From the NCBI GenBank assembly GCA_963989245.1, contig OZ022344.1, forward strand, positions 66,978,063-67,042,062: a DNA stretch of 64,000 bases, read 5' to 3'. The stretch's first letter is position 1. Every line of letters starts with the position of its first letter. The DNA comes from Nansenia antarctica. Lineage: Eukaryota > Chordata > Actinopteri > Argentiniformes > Microstomatidae. Of this stretch, positions 38,716 through 50,315 are shown in pieces. A program made the translations under genes and the position numbers. The notes beneath the pieces are model-generated. The model was not told where the DNA came from, ran no database searches, and worked only from the letters and a program-made list of their open reading frames with translations.

Positions 38716-41700
38716 CCACACCCCTAGATGCCACAGTATTCTTCACCTTGTCAGTCCCTGAGGATCCAGTCACAGGGTGGTCAGGCTCCTCTGTCATTCT
38801 GCCATGTGAAGTCTCTCCTCTCTTCAACGCTGAGCCATTGGAGGTTCGCTGGTACCGGCCTGGTAACTCCTCCAATCCTGCCTTGTTTTACAAGGACTAC
38901 AAGATCCAGGAGACTCCTGCGGACCCCCGGTACAAGGGCAGAGTGTCTCTAACTGGGGGGCTGCAGAGAGGCAACGTGTCCCTGAAACTGGAGGGGGTCA
39001 CCCTGGCAGACAGGGGGCAGTATGTGTGCCACGTTACAAGCAAGCGGTGGTATGAAAAGGCCACCGTCTCCCTCAAAGTGAATGGTAAAGGTTTATTTTT
39101 CATGTTTTTCAAATTTCATGAAAATAAAAAATATATATTGGCCACATTGAACACTTGAAACTGTGCAAATGCTACGTTTACTAATAGCAGCAAACATGGG
39201 CATATTCTTGTCAACAGAATGTAGGTCAAATATAGGCCAGTGTCTCTCCACATCAGATTTTAGAAAACACTTTGTTTGGACTGATACAATCATTACTGAT
39301 TTATCATGGCCATAGCTACGTACATACTTTAAGCTTTGGAATGGCCAAGGCCACTGGAATAGTTAAATGTTTGCACTATACACTATACAGTACATAATTT
39401 CGGCTGGGCGCAAAGCAACATTATTGTAAAACACAAATATGCTGGTAATTTCAGCTTGTAAGAGTTAACGCTGTATTGCTCAAGGTTGAGTTGTGACCAT
39501 TTAGTGCAAATGCTGTTCTATATGACAGCAAGTTTGACAGCAGTGGTCCAAATTATGTTGTTCATTTTGAAAAGTAGGCCTATAGTCGAATAGGATGTTA
39601 CATTTAGTCTACTTTGTTTAATAATGCCCTAGGTGACACATTCATAGTTTATGTGAAAGCTTCACCACAAAATGTATTTCTAAAATACCCCCTGAGCAAT
39701 AGCACCATGCCAAGTTCGGTGTTTAAAATAGAGCACTCTGGGTTTTGTTTTTGTTGCCTGTATTTATTAAGCATAGATTCACAATGTAATGTAAATAGCT
39801 GTACAAATCAGTTGTTTTTATTCTGATGATAATGATTATTATTGTTGTAACTACCCTCCCTATTATCTTTCGACTAGTCACAGGTAGTGCTCCGGTTGTC
39901 TCTGTGGCTGAAGGAGGAGGAGGTCAGGTGAATGTTACCTGTGTGTCAGAGGGCTGGTCACCTCAACCTACACTCACCTGGAGAAACAAAGCAGGAACAC
40001 AGATCAGACCTGGGGGAGGAGTACTCAACACCACAGGTAAGTACAGTACCTCCCATCTCTCAAAAGTGAGCTAGAATGTTTGACATTTTATTACCATTTC
40101 ATGCCAAATTCTATGGAAGACTCAAATTACTTGATTTTGAGATGATTCATGCATGAAATTGCAAATATTAGTGTATTAGTATTTGGTGTTGATAATATCA
40201 TAATCGGCATACAATGCCAATGGAAATTGGAGAGAGGGGACAGCCTGTGGAAAATTGTGGTAAAGTGTATCATTTTAAGAAACTGACACATTTTTTACCT
40301 TTCTTTTCACTTTGTTGATTGGTCAGATTGATACTTGTTGGGACATCCCAACTATGAAATGTTTCATTCTCAAGTTATTTTTCAGGTAGTAACAATAAAA
40401 ACAATATCTCTCTGTATCAGATCCTCAGGGCTTGGTGAGTGTGAGCAGTTGGCTGCTGTATTCTCCCTCAGACTCAGATTGGCTCTCCTGTACAGTCTCT
40501 CTGTCTGAGGAGGAGAGGAGAGAGAGCAGGGTGAAACCATGGATATCCATACTCCCAACAGCAGGTCCTGGTGAGTCTTTCAGAAAAAAACAACTTGCAC
40601 ACACAAAGCTCTGTCCCAGTTCCTCACAAACTCTACTCTGCTCTTAAGAGGAGTGTGGAGATTGGATAATATATTTAGCTTTTTATCAAAATTGACTTAC
40701 AGAACAGCGAGTGCACATACGCTTTTTATAGTATGTATGTATAGCGTATATGGTCCCAGCGGGAATCAAACCCACAACTTAAGTGTTGCTAAATAGTGAT
40801 AGTTTATTTTTTGTGTGTGTTCATATATATTTTCTGTGATGCCTTAGATTCATATACCTGGAGCCTGGTGGCCTTCATTGTGAATCTGGTCCTGTCTCTG
40901 ATCATCCTCTGTGGTCTGGCATCTGTGGTTGTCATCCTGTACAAACAGAGAGGTGGTAACATTCTACATTCTATTTCACTAGTAAGGACAGCAGTGTGTG
41001 ATGGTACTGTAGTGTCAGTCCTATAGAGAGATATGTCACCTTTTACCGGCAATTAATAACACTTGATTAACCGAAACAAATGCTCTCATCTCTTTAGGAT
41101 TCTCCACAGTCTGTTCAACACAAAAGAGCAAAGACAGTACAGGTAGTGTTTGTTGTACAATCTGATAAGACTGATTAAGAAAATGACATGTTGCTGACAT
41201 GTATTTCTGTTTTTCAGGTAAAATTGAGATGGGATCCTTGAGGCCACCAGGTACTTGACAGTATAACTGTTTTTATTTCTCAGGGGCAAATCCCTACTTC
41301 AGACACACGTACATAATTCCATTGACATTAATACATGTTACTCACATATTGAAGGATTAGTTTAGGATTCAGGGTCATGTGAAAAACCATGAACACCTCT
41401 GAAGCAAATACTGTTATTGACATTTGAATTTCTTTTAAGCACTATGACATGCTGTAACATGACACATTGATTTATGATTTTACATCGACATGACATCTCT
41501 GTAGTTTCAGATCAAAGTGAGCTAGGACAGAAGCCAGCAGGTATGTAATGATGCTCCTTCCCCTATCTTTTATGAATGTGTTGATACTAAGAGAGATGTC
41601 AGATTACAATTTCACCCTCTTCTACAATTCTATTTGTCATTCAACAGAGACCACAACCCTCCTTGAAGGTAATTAACTACCCTTCATTAGCATGATAGCT

Positions 41701-44700
41701 AACTTGGATAACCAACCATCTATCAATTCCAGCAGTTTTGGTTTTGGTTTTAATATAGTTCCAGTAAATATGTGTGTTTTTCATTGATGTGCAGTAAACA
41801 GCAAGAAGAAACTATCTGTTGAAGAAGTTGATCCTGAAGGTAAAGTAGAGGAAGACATTCTAAAGTAAAGCTACTCTAAACTGTATCAACCTACATATTC
41901 CATCTTCATACACACCTGTCGATTGTTTATATTTTATTACTTATTAGATTTTAAGATAACACATTTCAAAGTTAAAACATGCATTAAACCATGAACACCT
42001 TTGAAGCAAATACTGTTACTGACATTATATGTTGTATGCTTATAAAACATTAAAAGGTAGAGAAAAAAACGTCATAATATCATTCTGTTGTGACTGTTGG
42101 GAAACTCATGTATTTAAATTATATTAGAACCAAGGTACATAATTCAAAAGAAGAAAGAGAAAACCACAACTTTTAAACAGTTAAGGCCAAGGCTTATGAT
42201 AATAAACTGTGTTAACATTGTGTTAATCAGTTTGACTGTCAAACCAATCCATCTCACCAGTGTTTGAGAGTCAATGAAACCTTCTCTTCCCTCAGTGAAG
42301 GGAACTACTGACGATAACACTGTTCCCTCTGCTCTTCATGGGGCAACTGAAGGTACTAATCAACGTCTGTTTGCAAACAGCTTCATAGCTTTCTCAATCG
42401 TCTAGATACTCTGTTTGTTTCAGATAGTTTCTAGGTCTAATAAGATTCAAAGGCTTTGGACACTCACTGAAAACAAGATGGTTCATCCACAAGGGATTTT
42501 TTATTTTATTTTATTATCATATGGTTTATTTGCGGATTGGAGAACAGTGACAGCAGTCGCAGGTAGACAACAAACACTCTTGTATAACATCAGTTCCTGA
42601 TGACCTCTCCATGTCTCCTGTGTGATTGTGAATTAATACTTGGATCCTGGTCTCTTCTTTTAGTTACCACTCTGGACCCAGAGACATCTCAGACTAACCC
42701 TGCAGTCAGCCACGATCACATGAAGACAACCACACAGAGAGGATATGTCTCAAAAGGCAAGTCAACTTTATCAATGAATTATAATTCGCCTCTGTTTTAA
42801 CTCACTTCTGATAAGACTCAGTAAGAAATTAAAATGAAATATCATGGCATGTTGCTGATAGGGTTGTATTTCTGTATGTCAGGTGAAATTGAGATGAGGC
42901 CACCAGGTACATGACTATTTAACTCTCAGGGTCAAATCCCTACTTCAGACACATGTACATCTTCCATTGACATTAATACATGTATGTTACTCTATTATAC
43001 AAGGAGTAGTTTAGGATTCACGTTCATGTGTTCATTCATTCACCTTTTAACAATTACATCCTTTATTCAACAGAGACAACTAACCTCCTTGGAGGTAATT
43101 AACTACAATTCATTATCATCCTACCTGATAACACAGACACATTTTTAGATAATCATGTCTGCTTTGGGTAGATATAATACATTAATGTGTTTATTTTCTC
43201 TTATGTTCTTTTAGAGGCTGACACCAACCAGCAGAATTCATCTGTTAAAGAACAAGTTCATCCTGAAGGTAAAGTAGAGGATGCCATTCTATGACATCAT
43301 TCTCTACAGTTAAGGCCAAGGCTTATGATAATAAGTGTTAAAATTGTGTTAATCGGTTTGTCTGTCAAACCAATTCATCTCACTAGTGTTTGAGAGTCAA
43401 TGAAACCTTCTCTTCCCTCAGTGAATGTCACTGTTGATCAGAACACTGTTCCCCCTGCTCCTCGTAGAGGAAGACATTCTAAATTAAAGCTACACTCTAA
43501 ATTGTATCAACCTACATATTGCATCTTCAGACACACTACTAGTACATTGTCTGTATTTGTTTAATTATAAGATAACTAATTAAAAAGGTAAAACATCTGA
43601 TCTAGTATAGATCACGTGTATCTAAGTGCGTATGAGGGCAGATGTGCCCCGGCCTAAGACAAATGCTGGAAGCTCCACCCAGGTCCCCAGGGGACAGATG
43701 CATAAACAAGCCAATTACTTCTAATGCACGTGTCTCCTCTATTTCACCTTTCCACTAATTATTTTCTCTGGTCCCCCCCTCAACACTTAAAATTCCCTTC
43801 TCTCCAATTCAACATAGAAATAACCACTTCTTGTCCTTAACCACTTTGTTCCTTTAGACCTCCCCTCCTCCTCCTTGGGTGCAGTCTCAGGCTGGAACCC
43901 TTTCGGATGGATGTTTACTGCATCCAACCCCTTCTCGGGTCAGAGTCAGTATAACATGATATAAAACCACTACACATGCATTAAACTATGAACACCTCTG
44001 AAGCAAATACTGTTATTAACGTTTGATATTTTTTTAATGCAGATTGGCACCAAGTGAAAAAAAAACAAGGTAGGGAAAAATATAGTTTATTACTTGTTCA
44101 TCATGTTATTCTGTGTTCATAAGATCATGACTGCTATAGACCTGGATTTAAAAAAACGGTATTTATTTCAATTGTGTTGGAATGAAGTTAGAGTAACTGT
44201 TTTTCTTAAACATTTCAGCCTTACTACTGATAATATCATTACATGTTAATATGTTTGTGGACTGTTAATATAATTAGCAGACCAATCCATCTAAACAGTG
44301 TTGCTGAGTTAGTGAAACCTTCTTCTCTTCCCTCAGTGGATGTCACTATGGATGTAAACACGGCTCCTCCTGGGATTATAGTTTGTGTTGGAAGCGTTCG
44401 GTATGACAATATCATATATGAAGAAGATAAAACTCACCCTAAAAGACATCCCCATGTGTTGAGTAACGAGAGATTCAGGTCAGGACAACACTACTGGGAG
44501 GTGAATGTGGGGAGTACACGCGAAGACAAACAGTCATGGTATGTTGGTGTGGCCAGAGATACAGCTAGTACAAGTTGGACAGTCTCTTTAACTCCTGAGC
44601 ATGGCTTCTGGATTCTCTCTTATGAGAAACAAACAGGTCTCCATGCCAAAACTGACCCTCCAACACCTGTACCTGGGGGAGAAGGGCTCTATGTAGTGGG

Positions 44701-44881
44701 AATGTTTCTAGACTGTGACAAACACACCCTGTCCTTCTATAATGCTGGTACACAGAAACAACAGAAACATCTCTACACATTTGCTGGTGTGGTGGCAACA
44801 AACTACCTTCAGTCTGTATTCAGCCCGGGACAAATTGATTCAGGAAATATATTCATTATTTCAAAGAATACATATAAATAG
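37337..44881 (+). CDS. Butyrophilin-like receptor, copy 1 (long cytoplasmic region)
   Basis: Type I membrane immune-receptor-like protein of the butyrophilin/B7 family. Exon model: 37337-37346, 38354-38416, 38728-39084, 39878-40036, 40421-40570, 40848-40952, 41098-41142, 41218-41250, 41511-41540, 41648-41668, 41795-41839, 42296-42352, 42664-42756, 42883-42906, 43074-43094, 43215-43268, 44043-44069 and 44337-44881. Every internal border is phase 1; the total is 1839 nt, 612 aa. The signal peptide MSAAGWLKVVVLAVFIAQVA comes from a 10-nt start exon plus exon 2. IgV is about residues 25-144 (VILPCEV, VRWYRPG, DRGQYVCHV). The IgC-like domain is split over two exons (144-247; VNVTCVSEGW, DWLSCTVSL). 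TM LVAFIVNLVLSLIILCGL is followed by many 7-31 aa exons, then PRY/SPRY (432-612; YWEVNV, SWYVGVARD, GFWILSYEKQTG, TLSFYN). The exon before 42883 uses a GC donor. The 10-nt first exon is inferred from copies 2 and 3. Confidence 0.82.
43422..43470 (+). pseudogene. Decayed cytoplasmic exon in copy 1
   Basis: Has a good acceptor (CTTCTCTTCCCTCAG) and open frame VNVTVDQNTVPPAP, paralogous to the 42296-42352 exon and to the first residues of the B30.2 exon. Its 3' end joins directly to GAGGAAGACATTCTAAA, an intron sequence that elsewhere follows GTAAAGTA, so the donor was deleted. It is probably skipped. Confidence 0.65.
43587..43975. mobile_element. Insertion specific to copy 1
   Basis: About 390 bp between AAAAGGTAAAACAT and ACATGCATTAAAC. 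In copies 2 and 3 these flanks are contiguous (AAAAGGTAAAACATGCATTAA at about 54561 and 62542). The insert contains GGTCCCCAGGGGACAGATGC and other unrecognised sequence. The class is unknown. Confidence 0.7.
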
Positions 44882-45144
44882 GGGTTAGATTAAAGGAAAT
44901 GAGACAGACATTTTAACATGTACTTTAATGAGGCCAACAGCCTACAGCAGTATGGTATGTTCACTCTAAGAGATATATAATGTGAATACATGACCACATG
45001 TCATACTACTATTATAGTAGTACTATACCAATGTCACTGCTCTCTACTGATGGTCATTTGTAATGGATTTGCAGTATACATCTTTTATACCGTAATTGTT
45101 ATATGTAGCAGGATCAATGTATATGGTACACCTCCTGTAATAAA
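44882..45144 (+). other. 3' UTR of butyrophilin-like copy 1
   Basis: AATAAA at 45139-45144. The same 3' UTR recurs after copy 2 (AATAAA 55670-55675) and copy 3 (AATAAA 63686-63691), with the palindromic word ACTACTATTATAGTAGTACT in each. Confidence 0.75.
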
Positions 45145-45889
45145 CATGTTGTACCAACAACATCACTGAGTTCTTGAGTATTGATTTAATTCATCTTGAT
45201 ATTAGAGAATATTTCAGATTGTGGTGGTTTCTCTAGAACCAATCAAACATGATGGACAGGGTTGTACAAAATTTGTCACTGTCAATTTGTAACTGTCATT
45301 CTAGATGTTAACATACAGTTATACTGTACGTTTACCAATCCTGCGATCAGAGCCTCCAAAAATCCCCACATGAGATATTTTGGTATATCTTAACATATAT
45401 AATATGGTATATTTTAACAGACTCTACAGACTAGTGTTAGTGATACTCTACATACTGCAACATCTACCCAAATTAAATGGTGAAGAAGTTACAGAGACAG
45501 ATCAATCACTTAATATGATTGGAACTCACTACATGCGTCTCGCAACATGGAAAGTAAAGTTCTTGTCGTCGGTTTGAAAGAATGAATGCTTTATCAAGCA
45601 GTTTGCAATCTAGTGAGTTTATTTGTCTGTGCCAACTGACACTTAATTGTTGACCTGTGATTGAGTTGTGCAAATACACGGAAGCAATACATGAGCTTCA
45701 CTGCAACGTCAGATAGAATTCAGTAACTAGGATATTTTTACAGTGCTGTTTTATTGTAGTTCATGGCCTTTAAAAAAAAAAAAAAGACCAATAGTTTTAG
45801 TCTGTCAAAATGACAGATTTAAATATTCTGTCAATGCTAAAAAAAATCAGTAAATCAGGAGGATTCTCAGTTAACGTAATCCGTAGAGG

Positions 45890-46105
45890 GGCAACTTGCC
45901 CCTGAAACTGGAGGGGGTCAACCTGGCAGACAGGGGGAGTATGTGTGCCATGTTGATAGTGGGTAATTGCGTGAGAGGCCAGCCTATTTCTCATTGTTAA
46001 TGAAAAGGAAGGAGGTGGGTTAATGTTACCTGTGTATGAGAGGACTGGTCACCTCAACCTACCCTCACCTGGAGAAACAAAGCAGGAGCACAGATCACAG
46101 GTAAT
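45890..46105 (+). pseudogene. Decayed IgV/IgC exon remnants after copy 1
   Basis: 45895-45960 retains the end of an IgV exon (CTGAAACTGGAGGGGGTCAA, GGCAGACAGGGGGAGTATG) and 46015-46101 retains part of the IgC exon (GGTCACCTCAACCTACCCTC, GGAGAAACAAAGCAGGAGC). The remnants lack most of each exon and contain a stop (GTATGAGAG in place of GTGTCAGAG). They are a partial fourth gene copy, now dead. Confidence 0.75.
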
Positions 46106-46139
46106 TATACTTCAAGCATTAAAGCAAATGGTTATTAAT

Positions 46140-48188
46140 GGGGCTTTTCCACTACGGTGCTGACCCGGTGCTGACCCGGGTCAGCCCGCTTCGTTCCCCT
46201 TTTCCATTAGTCGTCCCAGGTCGGTTCGGTCCCAGGTCAGCCCGCTTCTTTAGCTCCACATCGACCCCAGGGTCTAAAATTTCATATCCGGGTCTCTTTG
46301 CCAGGCTGCGTGTGACGTGTGACGCTGCTGCACACCGTTGATTGGTCAATGGAAAATCGTCATCCCAAGTCCATATATTTCTTCACTAACCGCCATCTTG
46401 AAATACCACATTCACTCTAGGAAAATGTCACTACAGTTTCTGTAATAGCTTATTAATAAAGATTCGAAAAATTATGCTGACCATCGTATTATCTTAGTTT
46501 AATGTCATTTCAATGAATCATAGAACTTTTATTTACAACAAGCACAACACAAAAATCGCTATTATGCACCGTCTTTCTCCGTGAATAACACCGGCTGTGG
46601 AGGAGGTACAAACACAATACTCCTTTGCTAACTTCACCATCTGTCTACGGTCATTTTGAGCCCTTAACCACCGCGCTGACACCCCGAGAAGTTATGCTTT
46701 TAACCGTAAACTCGATGAACAGGGAGTTCGCCCGGCCGCTTCTGCTCGCAGCACCGCTTGTCCAGTTGACAGCGGGGGCAGAGAATATTTCTACCCCGGA
46801 ATTCCATTCAAATGCCCGCGTCAGTCAGCCTTTTCCGTAGAAATACATCGCTCCGTTATATATCTAACGTTACATGTTTTAAGGCTGATCTGTGCATGAT
46901 AGTGCTGCATTCTGTTGATCTATTTATATCGATCTATAAACGCGGAGATTGGAGCCCCGCACCAGCAGGACAGCGCTGCACTCGTATCTATCAGCCTGTC
47001 TGTATAATGATGTCATTGAATGCCGATGCTGAGATACTGTGCTGATTAACCATTCGCTGACTGTCTTAATAAATCAAGTACAGAGATTCCAACCCGTGTT
47101 GAACATTCTATTTCCTTGTCAAATCGTGTATGCTGTCATTGCTGTGCACCTAATCTATGAGATGACAAGGCATTTAAGATCACAATCCTCAATAGATTGA
47201 TTCCATCGTTTTACCGACAAGAAGATTCTACAATCTATCAGCCTTTCCGTAGAAATACATCGCTCCCTGTATAACGATATATCTAACGTTACATGTTTTA
47301 AGGCTGATCTGTACATGATGATTGGTGCTGCATTTTGACATAATTCTTATCGCATTTCCCCGTTGTGTTGTGCTGCCGTTCAGTAGTCCAGCGCTTCATC
47401 ATCCCCCTTCACCCCTTTCCATCCCTGGCGTCATTTTATCAATGAACGTGGTATTATACATATTTACATATTACATATTTGTTGTTATTATTGGAAGTGT
47501 CCGGTTGCTGGAGGAACCAGGACGCCGGCTACACTGCACAGTTTAGCCCGAAATATATAGAGAGAGTGCTGTACCGCGCCAGCTGGTGCAACTCCCGTTG
47601 ACGGCACACAATGATGCTACAGTTCATAAAGCAGACAAGTGAAGGCAGTGGTTTTAAGGGTTCAAAAACATGACTTTATTATGTGTAGAACAACATATGT
47701 GCAGAACAAAATCCAATAGAAATGATTCAAACATGCAGACAATCAGGCAGTAGCCGTCTCCTGAACATAACAATGACGCTACAGTGAGCTAAAGTAGTAG
47801 CCATCTCCTTACGATAGCCCACAGTAGTTTCTTTCTCTTTTCAGCATTCCTCTTTCGAGTATCCTTCCTTCTGTCTTCGCTCTTCTGTCTTCTCTCTTTT
47901 CTCACCAAAAAACCAAGGTTAATAATATACCACATGCCGAGGGAAAGGCATAGGATAGCTGCAAGCATAGGATAGCTCCATGTTGCTGTTGTTATGTCTC
48001 GTGAAAATATACGTCACCACCATGGCGCGCTGTTATGACGCGTAACTCCGCCTACTATCGTCTACTCCTCCTACTAGTCTGGGTCGGTTTGTGTATAATG
48101 AAAAAACCAGAACAGATCAAAAGTGACCCGACCTGACCTCGAACTGATCCGAACTGCACTAAACCGGGCTGCTGATGGAAAAGCACCA
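46140..48188. mobile_element. 2-kb DNA transposon-like insertion, non-coding
   Basis: Ends GGGGCTTTTCCACTACGGTG and CTGATGGAAAAGCACC are imperfect inverted repeats, with AT on both outer sides. The paralogous position after copy 2 (about 56350-56370) is continuous, an empty site. The interior has GC-rich ends and an internal direct duplication (CCGTAGAAATACATCGCTCC at about 46837 and 47246). No transposase is found. The superfamily is uncertain (ISL2EU/Harbinger-like ends are one option). Confidence 0.75.
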
Positions 48189-48382
48189 TATGTGTCTTTC
48201 TGTGAGTATGTAAAGTATGTGTATGTGCTTGCGTATAATATCTCTATCCCTCCCTCTCTCCACCCCCCCATCCCCCCCCCCCTCTCTCATAATAACCTAC
48301 AATCAAATCAAGAAATAAGACACCCTGTGGAAGAAGGGGGAAATGCATCATTTACCTTTATCTACTCCTCTACCTGTCTCTA

Positions 48383-48434
<52 letters not shown>

Positions 48435-48438
<4 letters not shown>

Positions 48439-48565
48439 TCAGATCCTCAGGTTAGTGCTTGTCTGAGTGAGTACATGTCTGCTGTACTCTCCCTCAGACT
48501 CAGATTGGCTCTCCTGTACAGTCTCTCTTCCTGGGAGGAGGCGTGGTTGATGACTGGGTCATGGT
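48435..48565 (+). pseudogene. Decayed IgC second-half exon after copy 1
   Basis: Retains ATCAGATCCTCAG then TCTCCCTCAGACTCAGATTG and GCTCTCCTGTACAGTCTCTC, matching the functional exon at 40421-40570, but with a changed 5' part, a frameshift and no matching donor. Confidence 0.75.
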
Positions 48566-50315
48566 CAGTACTATGTTTGTGCCTTACTGAACGTGACCCT
48601 AGAGAGCAGGTCTATACAGCTGGTAGGGGTGTTGGAGGGCCAGTTGGAACACTGCCCAGGAAAGAGTGACAGACTCTGGACGAGATGCACAGAATATCTG
48701 TGGTCTCTATACAGTAGTATGTCATGAAAGCATATGTTCTAAATTGCCACTATGATTAACTGCAGATTCCTTTTTATCCACTATACTGTATTAATTTATC
48801 TGTAAATGTATTTTATGACTGATTCTGTTTAATATGAACCTTGCGTCAGAATGCACATGGGATATTTGTTTGGAGCACCTTCTTGTTGGAAGAATTGAGA
48901 GGAAACATGTTAAATGGCACTCATTAGATTAGATGAGATTCAACCCTTCTGTCATTCCACAGATTACAACAAAATGTACGTTTTTCTCTGAGCACAGGGT
49001 CAGCCATAGTCAGCTTCCTTGGAGCAATTAGGAATTTAGTGTCTTGCTCAAGGGCACACCGGCAGTGGTAGGCACCTTAGATATGATGCCAGCAACCCTC
49101 CAGTCATGTACAGTATAATGAGTGTTTGGACCTTTACAGACCAGATTATGTTTAACACTCTCTTGGAACACATTGCCACTGACTACATGTAATGCATTAG
49201 TGATATTAGTGTTTGTTTGTCATGTCAGGTGGTGTCTAATGTACTTCTTTGGGGGTAAATAAATATGTTTTTCTAGCTGTAGTGAGATCATACATTGATA
49301 CTGTGCTGTGAACGTTCCATGATATAACTTATGTCCTCTGCACTCTTGAATTCTGTTTAAATGTTTAAAATAGTATTACGTTAATATATAATCAATATAA
49401 TATAGCTAATATGAATAATGCATATATTCTAGATTAGTCACAGGTTTATGTGGGTTAAGACTTATCATAGCCACTCATAGTCTGTATGGCATGTCCTTAT
49501 GTCCTTATTGATTATATCAATAATTAATATGACAAGCACAAGACTGATAACATATGTTGTGTGTTCTCCTATAGATTAGTCAAGGGTTCATGAGGGTTAT
49601 CATAGTCCTTATGTCATGTATGAGTGGCTGTGAGTCCAGTTAGTTAGTCTACATTGTGTCTATGTTCTGTAAGTCCCACTGTATGCTGTATGTACTGTTG
49701 CACTCCTGAACTCTAAAGGCCCGAAGGGAACAAATAAAGTTCCATTGTGTTGAATTGTATTACGTTGTGTAGTGTTGTGTTGTGTAGTGCTGTGTCTGTT
49801 GTGTAGTATTGTGTTGTGTAGTGCTGTGTTGTGTGGTATAGTATTGTGTTGTGTTGTGCCCTGTTCAACATAGAACATGGTAAGAGAGCTCTGCCTAGAG
49901 TCTTTTTCAGGAAGTTCACCATTTCCAGTAGCAGGTCGTTGGAAGAGTCAGACCTTGTATTCAACTGTGACCTTTAGAGGAATTCTGTACAAACAGACAT
50001 AAGAACTAAGATGTATCATAGACGGTATCGTTTTTTAAAATATTAATTCACAACCATAGCCCCATCATATGACGTGCAGTATTGTGTTTTGTATCCTCAT
50101 CATAGATACTACCACGTAAACTACCATGTAACATATTTATGATTTTGGTCATAAAAGCAGACAAGTTAATGAATGAACCTTGTGTGTGCTGGGGTGTAGA
50201 AAGTGAAAGCCCAGAGACTGAGCTAAGGAGAGGGAGAGGAGGAGGTCAGGAGAGTCTCTGGATGATTCTAACGCCACAGACGATTCTCATGAAGCAACAT
50301 CCACACAGAGGAACC
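48566..50315. other. Spacer between copy 1 remnants and copy 2
   Basis: Repeated almost intact at about 56795-58723, so it is part of the tandem duplication unit. It contains a SINE-like segment (about 48990-49110, TTGCTCAAGGGCACACCGGC; copy at about 57235-57345) and a GTGTT/GTAGT simple repeat (49740-49860). I see no gene in it. Confidence 0.7.

Noticed and set aside
44565..44801. Antisense open frames opposite the B30.2 exons (also 55012-55209 and 63038-63229)
   Set aside because: Shadows of the conserved coding exon; no independent start or splice context.
46625..47546. Short frames inside the 2-kb insertion
   Set aside because: No similarity to transposases or host proteins recognised; lengths expected by chance.
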